DNA of 64,000 nucleotides, from NCBI GenBank assembly GCA_039545315.1, contig BCIM01000005.1, positions 622,609 through 686,608 of the forward strand, read 5' to 3'. Source of the DNA: Kondoa malvinella (taxonomy: Eukaryota; Basidiomycota; Agaricostilbomycetes; Agaricostilbales; Kondoaceae). Positions within the stretch are counted from its first letter, which is position 1, and every line of letters starts with the position of its first letter. The notes beneath the pieces are model-generated. The model was not told the DNA's origin. It searched no databases and saw only the letters and a list, made by a program, of their open reading frames with translations. Of this stretch, positions 20,701 to 30,627 are shown in pieces. The position numbers and the translations under genes are program-made.

Positions 20701-23092
20701 GCAACACACCAATAGCTACCCGCAGGAAGAGTATAAAGAAGCGCCGCGACAGAAGCAGCACAGCCGGCTCCGGGCGGTTGTCAGATCTCGAGGGTCTTCG
20801 TCAACATCCTGCCACGAGTGTCTACGCCGACTCAGATGCAACGAGCAGAGACGGCTTCACTACAGAGACTGAAGGCGACTTTGAGGATGCTCGCGAGACG
20901 ATTGGTGCACCTACACCTTCAGCCGATATGACGCCATCTGCATCTATGTACGATTTCCACTCGGTCCGTGAGACGCCCAGCCTCTACGGTGATGCGTATG
21001 AAGAAGAGTTGGCAAGCGACATGCCTCAACGCCAGCGATCCAAAGATGGCAAGAGCCAATACAGACGAAGCATGCTCGCTACGAAAGACAAGTCCCAATT
21101 TGCGGTCGACATGGGCATCCAGACAGATCCACCTCTACCTGATCCTTCTTCCCTACCGATTGCAAACAGATACGCTACAGGCAATCGATACAAAGATCCG
21201 CCTCGTAGAGCATCGAACGCTTCGCAAGCTACCTTTGGTGGTCAAGCGGACTCTTCCGACCCAAGTAATCTTCCTCCGCCTATCGCAATGGGTCCGACAT
21301 ATATACAGACCATCGGCAATCGCTCTCTATCCCCTGACATGCCTGCAATCCGACCAAGCTCTGTCATGTCTTCTTCGACCGTAGCTACGACCAGCAGTCT
21401 GCCGATGAGCGCAGCCCCTCTTCCTGACAAAAGCAGACCTCCAGTTATTGCTATGCCTCCGCCTCCTAGTATGCCACCGCCAAAACACCTTACGCCGCGC
21501 AGATCTGCCCCAGCTACAGCTTCTGCTGCCAGCACAGTCAAGCGTCCGCCCCGTCCAAGCTCGCCCCCACCTCCAGATCTGCTGCAAAGAGCTCAGACAC
21601 CGATACACGAGCTCATGGACAGCTCGGCGGAGTCAAGTCATCTGCTCAAACCGCGAGCGTCTGCTGTTCGACAACAAGGACAAAGTATGCCTGCATCAGC
21701 ACGCGATTCGCGAAGATCTACAGCACCGCGAGCTGCTTTGTCCACCCAGAATTTGCGCAATAATGTTGGAGAATTTGGCACTGCTCGCTCACGGCAAAAC
21801 ACTGGTCGAGGTTCTTCAGCGGCTTCGATGATATCCAGCGTTGAAAGCAGTCATTCTCGGGCTCAATCCTTCGACTCGAATGCAACTAGCGATGCTGGTC
21901 TCAGAGAAGATGGTTTGCCAGCTGAACCATCTCGTATGGACGGCATTCCAGGTCAATCAACAGACCCAGCAGTCATCCACGCCATCACTCAGACGATGAT
22001 TGGAGAGTTCCTTTTCAAGTACACTCGTCACAAATTTGGCAAGACTATATCAGAGAACAGGCATAAGCGGTTCTTCTGGATGCATCCTTACACCAAGACA
22101 CTTTATTGGGGCGAAGAAGATCCAGGTGCCCAGAATGTCAATCAGTCAAACTCCAAGAGCATCTTCATCGAAGGCGTGCGACAAGTCATTGACAACAATT
22201 CTTTCCCGCCTGGCTTATCTCAGCATAGTTTGATGGTCCAAACCCGCAATAGAGAAATCAAGATCACAGCGCCGACGCGGGAACGTCATGACATGTGGTA
22301 TAGTGTGAGTCTTTTGCTCTGAGCAGGAACATTGCTGACGCCGGATGCAGGCCATCAAATACCTCTTGGCTCGTCCTCAAGCAGACGCTGCATCAGTCAA
22401 GACCGATTCACCTAGGGCTCAGTCCGTCATCGGGCTAGGCAGCCCCGAACAAGGCACCGTTCGAGACGGACGACGGAAGTTCAGCACACCAACTGTCGGT
22501 CGATCTAGCAAGATGCTCTACGCCAATGCTTCCGCTTCCGAGTCGCGACTGATTATGCGCAGATCCAAGAGTCGCCTATCGACCAATACCTTCCACAATA
22601 AGCGAAGCGGAACACCTGCGAGCGAATATATGGATCAGACTGCCAATTACGGTAGCCCGAGAAGTATTCGGACGTATAGAAGCGAAGGACTAGGGGACGA
22701 AAGTCTAGAGATGGTGGATCCGAATGATTTCAGCATGGATAGCATTGGAGGTCAAGGTCATGGTTACGATGATCTGGAGAATGTGAGTCGAGTACAGAAG
22801 ACATTGACCTAGGCTGATCATGTTGCAGGTGCGGGTTTGCTGTAATGAGCACAATCTCTCCACCCTTGCTAACAACAAGAAGAAGCATAATCACAAGTAG
22901 GCGGCAAGTCATGTTTGTCGACTTTTCGCTGACAGCGTCTACAGGCATCATGAACATGGCAACGAGGAGAACGCTCCCCTTGCTCCGCCGTCCTCGCCGA
23001 GCCTGCGAGTGATCAAGGCCAGCAATGACGCTTCCTTGTCGAGCAAGAAGGCAAAACCACGCAAAAGCCTCTCCATCTTCCGCGCCTCTTAA
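17754..23092 (+). CDS. NUM1: Num1/ApsA-type cortical anchor with PH domain
   Basis: Cortical protein that anchors dynein and mitochondria and so moves nuclei; the PH domain binds plasma-membrane phosphoinositide in the family. Seven exons (17754-18266, 18316-18586, 18639-20539, 20589-22304, 22351-22782, 22829-22896, 22945-23092) sum to 1682 residues with all phases consistent. Coiled-coil segments lie at about 60-100 and 225-310 (LLNRLETLLVAKSNEIQLAG, EELLDLAEMRRG-like). Acidic and RG-rich stretches follow. A Pro-Glu-Pro repeat and QT-motif array occupies about 680-1075. The PH domain is at about 1360-1475 (MIGEFLFKYTRHKFGKTISE, KRFFWMHPYTKTLYWGEEDP). The C-terminus is basic, ending KPRKSLSIFRAS. 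It is the largest protein in the window. Confidence 0.9.
19981..20320 (+). repeat. Tandem Pro-Glu-Pro / IIYVDK repeat inside NUM1
   Basis: At about residues 709-822 a unit of roughly 20-25 residues recurs: PAPEPQLVYVDRIVEKVIE, PAPEPQVIYVDKVIEKMVE, GPTPETEIIYVDKVIEKIVE, GPTPEPQIIYQDKIVE, GPAPEPEIIYVEK, with weaker copies later (PEPRTIYLEAPIPEPKIIY, EPRVIYVETP). The DNA units have drifted but keep the frame, so the array grew by in-frame duplication. Confidence 0.85.
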
Positions 23093-23370
23093 TGGCCCAA
23101 GATATGACTTTATATTCGTTTAGTTTATATTCATACTGTTGCCAGTTCATAGCATTGGATCATACGTAAAACTTCCCGCTTGGACCCGATGACCTGAGCA
23201 ATGTATTAATGTGGAGTTGACGAATTCCTTCAACAAGAACGACGTGCTCTCTGACAGAGCACTACAACACACTCACAGCAACTTCAAACGGAATATAGAC
23301 CTCAGCCTTACACTTAATAAAGTGTAGTAAGTGCGTTGGGAGAGGCTATTTCTCAAAAACCCAACGAAAA

Positions 23371-26120
23371 ATGACTTCACCTTATGATATGAATCAATGG
23401 CTCATGTCGCCTGCTATCCTGACCCCTAACCCGCAACCGCATGCAGCGACCAATGAAGCAAACATGGACAACAACCAAAACACTGCACGGAATGATTTCC
23501 CTGCGGCCGACTATTCTCAATACGGTCTCGATATGGACGCATTCAGTAGCTCGGGTGTCACCTTTCAGATGCCATCTTTCCTTGCGCCAGCTCCAGGAGG
23601 AGCCTTAGCAGCTGGACGGCCCAACAATGCTTCCACTTTTGGCAACATCAATGTGCCTCAACAGCAGCAAAACCAGCCTCTGCAGAATCAATTCTCAGCT
23701 CCGACTGGCTTCTCTACCCAGCCTTCTGCTTCTGCTGCATCTCAGCAGCAACAGGCAAAGTCGGCCGAACAACCAGGTCAAGCACCCAAAGCGCCAACCG
23801 CACCATACGTGCCCGACCCTCAGCGACCCGTCTACTCTCCTTACGGCTCTTCTGTCGTCGCCGTCAACCCTGACCTTACGCCATTCTCTAAAACAGCCGA
23901 CGTCAACGGTCTCAAAGATCTGACCGGATTATATCAGCCTTTGGCCAGCAGTTCAAAGGATGAATTTGACCCGCATGCCATCGGTCTACCAAAAGTAGTC
24001 GGCGGCAACTTTCCTGGTCTATACTCTTCCTCCGGCTTTGACCTCATCGGCGTTCTCGCTCGAGTCGCTGCCCGACCTTACCCGCAAATCGATATTGGTC
24101 CAGTCGACACTTCTTGCTCTTTCGTGGTGGTCGATGCTAGAAAGTACGACTTTCCTATCGTCTTTGCTTCCGACAATTTCACTCGCATGACTGGTTATTC
24201 GAATGCCGAAGTCATTGGTCGAAACTGTAGATTCTTGCAATCTCCAGATGGTCAAGTGCAGCAAGGTGACAAGAGGAAGCATACGGATGGGAATGGTGTT
24301 TTCCATATGAAGACACACATTCTGGCCGGCAAGGAATTGCAGACTTCGCTCGTCAACTACAAGAAGGATGGAACGCCTTTCATCAATCTCGTCACTATCA
24401 TTCCTATCACTTGGGATACCGACGAGATTGCATATTTCATTGGATTTCAACTGGATCTGGTTGATCAGCCCAACCAGATTATCAGCAATGTGAGTCGTAA
24501 CCAGTTGACGTCATCTAGCATTTTTTTACTTTTTACATAGATGCAAGCTGGTACTTACACCGTCAATCACACTCTCCAGACTGGCGCTTCATCTGTCATC
24601 GACTATGCCAACGACGCTGAAAGTCTGGCTCAATCTCTCTTGAAGGCACAACAATTTGTACCTAAAGACTTTGTGACTGAACCTGAGGTGGAGGTCGACC
24701 CGGCCAAGAGTGCCTTACACAAGGCTTTGGTCTCTGCTGTATGTCATCTATACTCATTTTGAGCTTTATCTGATTGAATGTCCAGACCGACGGTTTCATC
24801 ACTGTCTTGGGACCCAAAGGCAACTTCCTCTACCTATCTCCAGCAGCACAGCGCTACCTAGAGTACGACTCGTCCGAGCTGCTCGGTCAGAACCTTTCAG
24901 CTTTGTGCCATCCCAGCGACTCGGCAGCCATCGCTCGTGAGCTCAAGGAATTGGCTACTGCCGCCGGTACTTCTGTCAACCTTCTTTACCGGGTTAAGAG
25001 GAAGAATTCGGGTTGGTGTTGGCTCGATTTCTCGGGCAAGTTTCAGACCGAGCAAGGCAAGAATCGCAAGGTCGGTTGAGCGCATCATCTGCATAACTCT
25101 TGCTGATGTTGCATCTAAAAACAGCATATGATCCTTGTTGGTCGACCTAGACCTGTGTACTCTCTCAACTGGGGTCTACTTACTGCTGCTGGTGGTCTCG
25201 GTGACCTCGAGTGCTGGAGCAAAGTCAGCTCGAACGGTCTTTTCCTCTACACCACCCCTTCAGCGCACGACATTCTTGGCTTTTCAGCTTCTGAAATGAA
25301 GGGTACCAGTCTGTTCCAGCTCATTGCACCTCAATACGAAGCTGCTATTACCCAGTCCTTGGCACAAGCGACTTCTGGCAAAGCAGTCGGATTGCGTCAT
25401 TTCCTGAAGAATCGTCGCGGTCAAACGGTCGAAGTCTTTACCAACTTTTACCCTTCCGGCGAACCTTATGGCACCTTATCTCGCTATCCTTTCGTCCTGC
25501 TGCAGATCAATGAATATGCTTCCGAATTGAACAGAAGGCGAAAGACGGCTACACCACTTTTGCCGCAGCCTGACAACACTTCGACTAGGCAGCCTTTCTC
25601 GCCTATCGATATGCCTGTTGGCTCGCCACCTTCTGCGATCGATGCCGCTACACAGAACAATGCGGCAAGAAAAGCAAATGAAAACATCTTTGAAGAGCTT
25701 GAGACTTCACGAAACTCGAGTTGGCAGTAAGTCATTCTGAGCAGGTGTCCAATTTACTCTGCTGATCCCATTCTGCGTAGGTTTGAGCTACATCAACTCA
25801 AACAGACGAATCGCAAAATCAAGGAAGAGATTGAGCGAGTCAAGACTGCCCGCCGCGCTAAGCGTAGAAGGACTGATGCTGGCTCAACTATCACTCCTGG
25901 TGAATGTACAAAATGTGGCCAGCATATGGGCGAAGGCGAGGTTAGGTCGGCAACTTACCAAGTACGTCATCGGTTCAATCTTTATCTCTGCTTTGTACTG
26001 ATGTGCGTTGTGCAGACGAATGGTCTTTGTCGCACCTGTGCTACCTCTGTCGTGCCTAGGATGACCATGCCTTTGCAAGGCGCCTCGCCATCTACTGCAA
26101 GCGACACTTCGGGCGATTGA
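23371..26120 (+). CDS. WC1: White collar-1 type blue-light photoreceptor
   Basis: Flavin-binding LOV photoreceptor and transcription regulator. Six exons (23371-24489, 24541-24738, 24786-25070, 25125-25726, 25781-25961, 26016-26120) give 829 residues. Residues 1-180 are Gln/Pro/Asn-rich. The LOV domain spans about 240-370 and keeps the photo-adduct cysteine in NRNCRFLQ-type form (VIGRNCRFLQSPDGQVQQGD) plus FHMKTHILAGKELQTSLVNY. Two further PAS domains lie at about 420-510 (ITVLGPKGNFLYLSPAAQRY) and 545-640 (LFLYTTPSAHDILGFSASEM). Near the end, after a basic run (KTARRAKRRRTDAG), is CTKC...CRTC, spaced like a GATA finger but without the usual Trp and Arg residues. Basidiomycete WC-1 proteins generally lack a DNA-binding finger and act with WC-2. 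Confidence 0.93.
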
Positions 26121-26489
26121 TTTATTGGGGTTTGGGACCGCGCAGGTTGTATAGTACTGACTGTATCTGTTATCTGAGTAGCAGTTTGTAAAATTCTCGC
26201 TTTTCGTTATGCATTGATGTTTGCTCCATTCTGCACGTGCACCGATTCGTGAAAAGCCTCGCTTGAGCTGATGAAACTCTTGATCCAACTCGGCTGTACA
26301 GATCTCGCTAGTCTGCCAAGGTCTATAGCGGCACATCTGATCTGCTGCTGACCACTTCCGAAGGTCATTTGTAAAGATTTTTAGAGTTCAACAAGGTCTT
26401 CCGCAAACCGTTTACGTCAATCTCGAAAAATGTGAGATATGAGCAAGCCATATATCAGACTACCCTTGCTGATGTAGCTGGGCTTTGCA

Positions 26490-28307
26490 ATGACCAGGTC
26501 TGACTCTAAAGTGATTGGCTCTCTTTTCATGTGAAAATTCTCCGTCTTTGGGCGTTTCTTACTGCTCTCGTTTCCCTTCCAGATCTACGTTGGTAACTTG
26601 TCATGGTGAGTGATTTCAGGGCACGACGCATGCTACTAGGGCTGAAGCAGGCAATAGGAACACTGACACCGAGGTAATTCTCGTTGCGATCGCGTGGAAG
26701 AAGTATTTTACTAAATGGTCGATATACGTATAGTCGCTTCGTCAAGGTGTGTTTACTTTTACCGCATTTTGTAAAGTCGCTGAAATGCCGTATTGCAGCC
26801 TTCTCCAAGTGAGTCAATAGCGTTGCGATAGTTGAGCAGACCGCTCAATGCACGGTTTTCAGCTTTGGCAACGTCACTGACTGCAGTACGTACTTGCTTC
26901 ACTCCAAAGCTCAAACGCCATTTGACGTTTCATCTGTAGTCGTCATGACCGACGTAAGAATCACCTAATCTTTTATTTTTCCTCTTACTCAATCGACTGT
27001 TCAGCGTGAGACCGGTCGCTCTCGTGGCTTCGGCTTCGTCACTGTAAGCGCACTGAAACCATCGATTGGCTTTGGCTGATAATTTTTGGTAGTTCTCCAG
27101 CCAAGGAGAGGCCGACCAAGCCGTTCAACAAATGAACGAGCAAGACCTCGTTCGTTACCTTCCATTACTTGGTTTTGGGTGCTACAAAAATGCTAGCTAT
27201 TGCTCGGTGCTGTTGCATCCATGCCGTTTTCATTTCACCGTTTTGCGCGGACTGTTGAATCTGACTGCTGGTTCTCGTGTTTTATCTTATTTCCCCTTTG
27301 GTTGGATCTGCTTCGCTACTGCTACAAACGAATATTACGCTACCGATGCATTCACGATCACGCTACTACTGTCTCGAACGCTGCTTTTTGGTTTTGGTTA
27401 CGTACCTTGTCTCTTGCTGCTTTGCTTGATTGTTGCGCGATTAGGGTCCGTTCTTCTTGGTGATGTGTTGTCTGGCTCTGGCTGAGTGCATTGCATAGAC
27501 GGTCGTCAAGTTCGTGTCAACGTTGCTAACCAACGCGGCTCCGGCGGCGGAGGAGGCGGAGGTACGCCTACCTGTTGAACTCTCTGCTTCATTGCTTACA
27601 ATTCCTGTTCAGGTGGAGGATACCGCGGAGGCTGTACGTATTTTCGCATTTTGACTTGCAGAAATGCTGAACTACAGCCACGTAAACCAGACGGAGGTGG
27701 CTGTATGTTCAGCAATGCATCTGCATAACACCTACTGATGTGCGTGTACAGACGGCGGACAATCCGGCGCAGGTGGATGTGAGTGCCTTGTTTTGGTTAA
27801 AGGGTCTTGATTTACATTGTTACAGACGGACAACAGTCTGGCGGCTGTAAGTGATGGACTTGCTGTGCACGATCAAGCTCAGCCATTATAATAGACGGCC
27901 AACAGTCTGGTGGATGTAAGTACCTTCTGTTGCAGGAAGCGCTTCTGTTTATGCGTTGTACCAGACGGACAGCAATCTGGTGCCTACGGAGGCCAGGGTA
28001 AGTCTCTGCTGTTCACCTGTGAGAACGCCTCTCATCATGTCTATAGGCTACGGCGGTCAAGGTGGTTAGTTGTCCTTCTACATATGACCGATTCTGTCTA
28101 AAAAGGATATCCAAGGCTATGGCCAACAGCAGTCTGGCGGTCCGTACATCTCTTTTACTTTCTATTCGCATAACTGACAATGCGCAGGCTACGGCGATCA
28201 AGCTCAGGGTGGCTACGGAGGTCAGCAAGGCGGTGGATAGTACGTGATGCTGCTTCTTCCGCTTGTCTCGGCTAATTTGTTGTTATAGCGGTGGCCAAGG
28301 CTACTAG
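26490..28307 (+). CDS. Glycine-rich RNA-binding protein (RRM), about 20 exons
   Basis: RRM protein with a GYGQQSGG-type tail, like plant and fungal GRPs that bind RNA and respond to cold. I join 20 exons: 26490-26510, 26583-26605, 26658-26673, 26734-26746, 26799-26808, 26863-26885, 26940-26953, 27005-27043, 27093-27153, 27499-27561, 27613-27633, 27691-27702, 27752-27778, 27826-27846, 27895-27915, 27965-27997, 28047-28064, 28116-28139, 28188-28239, 28289-28307. They total 531 bases, exactly 177 codons. The start is MTRSDSKIYVGNLSW (RNP2). RNP1 is GRSRGFGFVT. One intron (27154-27498) is long, about 345 bp, while the rest are 45-75 bp. The frame closes only with the gttacc donor at 27154. Confidence 0.88.
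27613..28307 (+). repeat. Micro-exon array encoding GYGQQSGG repeats
   Basis: Consecutive exons of 12-33 bases, most starting acgg and ending ggct or ggat, each encode one repeat such as (Y)GQQSGG. Introns between them are all phase 1 and split the Tyr codon T|AC, so any exon could be skipped without a frameshift. The two 21-base exons at 27826 and 27895 are near-identical, which indicates duplication of an exon together with its intron. Confidence 0.8.
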
Positions 28308-28749
28308 ATACCCTCTCCAAGCAACTTGGCTGTATTCATGCGCTATTTATCTATTCAAAAGTACTGGCTCGAAGGATCTCAATCGGTTGCACGTCTTAGG
28401 TTGAAAAAAATTGTATGAGCACAGGCGAAAGTTCAGAAACCAATTTACCGATTCACTTTAACTCGTTCGTTTACTGTGTGCGGACTATGAGATCGCAAAG
28501 CCCTCTTTCGTTCGCTTGTACACGAAGGGAATTTCGCAACTCGGTTAGCTCAGGGTGTCTTCGAAATTGCACAAGGTCGACCTCGCACAATGATTTGATC
28601 GGTACCGGTCTGTTTACGCAACAGCAGTGTCGTCGCAAGATTAGCTAGACGCGCAAAAGCTTCTGCAAACGGGGAAGCGCTTGTCAGCCTAAAGTTGACA
28701 CCTGAGTCGCTGTAAGCTACATCTAAGCCTGATTGCACGCGCATATCTA

Positions 28750-30207
28750 ATGCCTTTCTGCGCTCTCAGCAACCAGCTCGAATTGCACCTCCCTTGCGTC
28801 GTCGAGTGTTCCGTGATGTCGACCATTCTCCCGCCAGAGCTCTTGCAATGCATCTTCGAAGAGCTTCAGAGCGCCTACAATACCCGGCGAGCACCTCTGG
28901 CAAGATGTGCGCGTGTCTCGCATGCTTGGTACGCGTTAGTCCTTCCCTTGTTCTATCGGCAAGTGCACATAAGCAAATCAAGGTCACAAGCCCGGAAACC
29001 GATCTTGAGAATTTTACAAGCTCGCCCAGCATACTTCAATTTCATTCACGACTTGGTGTTCTTCAATGCTATGCCTTGCTGTTCCGAAGAAGTAACGACA
29101 ATTTTACGCGCAAGCACAAATCTCCGGAGTCTCAAGCTACTCAACATAAAGCAAGTACTTTCGGTATCGTCTGCAGAGGCTATATCGGCTCTGCGCCGGC
29201 TGTAGATCTTTGAACTCGGCCACATGCATGATTTTGACATTTCCAAACACTCAGCGGTTTTGGAGCTTATCGTCCTAAGAGCTGCTGGTCTTCGAAGGAT
29301 GGATATCATGATTAACGGGTACCGCCTGCGTCTCAGACCAGCTAGTGAGCCGATCGCGCGTGTCCAAAGCCAACTCTTAGACGAGTCACCGATATCTTCA
29401 CTTGCCGATTTCGCCCAATCTGCGCAGATTGAAGGCTGGAGAGTTGCGGAAGCTGATATTGCATACCAGTATCAACATCCTGACTTGACCTCAATGCTTG
29501 CTACCGGCCTGTTCACTATGTGCGAAAGTCTGGACTTCCTGGACCAGGGTGAATTCCCTTCGAAAAACGAGATAATGGACATCGATCGCCAGTATCCCTC
29601 TTTGACCTCTCTCAACATTGTATTGGATGGCCCTTTACCAACTGCACAGACCATCGAGGATCTTACGGGCTGTCTACACGTCGTCAGCGAAATACCACTT
29701 GCACAGCGACTCAAAGAGTTTGCGTCCGAGTTCCAATTCGACCCGGATGGGGGGCACGACGTAGCTCTAGGAACCCTTTTGGCGACTCAAACTTTCCCAT
29801 CGCTGCGCTCGTTGTCTTTGTCTACTATCCTGCCATCTGATCTCAATGTAGTGATTGACGAAGTGCCGGACGAAGAGGGCGACGGAACTGAAACGCAGAG
29901 TAGGAGCTATGAAGGGTATGGTCCACAACGGAGCGGTGTTGCAGGCGACATCAAGCAGCTGAAGCAAGCGTTCGATGCGCTACGTGAATTCTCTCGCTCC
30001 CAAGTCAGCGAACGCAAAAGCGCTCTTCACATTGATCTCGATGGCTACCGCTCGTCTTGCTATCTCTCTTTCTCTTTTGAGGGCGGAAAAGTTGTCAGCA
30101 CAGAGCATGACCATAATCCGTCTGGCGACTTGATGTGGAATTGGCGGAAAGAACTACTCGAAGAAGGAGAGTCTGACTCTGAGGATGAATTCGGTAGTGG
30201 CTCGTAG
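28750..30207 (+). pseudogene. F-box protein gene interrupted by an in-frame TAG
   Basis: One long frame reads an F-box protein. The better start is ATG 28816 (MSTILPPELLQCIFEELQ), or ATG 28750. The F-box helices follow in ARCARVSHAWYALVLPLFY. After ISALRRL comes TAG at 29203-29205, then the same frame goes on for over 330 codons (IFELGHMHDFDISKHSAVLE and on to the acidic end ESDSEDEFGSGS). No GT-AG intron removes the stop. Either it is a recent pseudogene, a read-through product, or an error in the read. Without the stop the protein would be about 463 residues. A second product could start at ATG 29224. Confidence 0.7.
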
Positions 30208-30627
30208 GACGACGAGGGTGTAGAGGAAGAAGGCGAGCATGAATTAGCAGTGGGGACTTGAGTCGGCGAAGGGACAATTTGATGCCCTGTGTTCCTCTTC
30301 CAGCAGTAGGTCTTCGCGCTGGCAGAGGTAGAACGAGCTGAAAGTGCCTACAACTCAGGAATTGCTTGCGACAGCATCAATACCTACCGGCTGTGTACCT
30401 ACGTTCTCCCTTCATTGTGCTAAAAGCCAAGTCAAGGCTGCATGGATCAGGATGATGTTGACGGGATAACGGGATCTATGGGTCCGCAGGCTATACTATC
30501 GTACTGTGTTTGCAGTCTGTGTTGATCCAAGTGATGCATTGTTGACCTTCTTCAGCGAATTGGCGATTTCGCCATAGTATACCTAGCACAGCAGATATAC
30601 ACCTTGAAGACCTCTGAGGCAACATAA
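30208..30627. other. Intergenic, no gene seen
   Basis: The 420 bases between the F-box pseudogene and the actin-related gene would hold the 3' flank of one and the promoter of the other. I see no conserved frame, repeat or RNA gene. Confidence 0.5.

Noticed and set aside
27132..27485. 117-codon frame inside the long intron of the RRM gene
   Set aside because: It begins in the true RRM exon and then reads hydrophobic low-quality sequence; best explained as intron.
28545..28615. tRNA-like A box (ttagctcaggg) on the plus strand
   Set aside because: No B box (ggttcgaatcc) follows at the right distance and no cloverleaf can be drawn.
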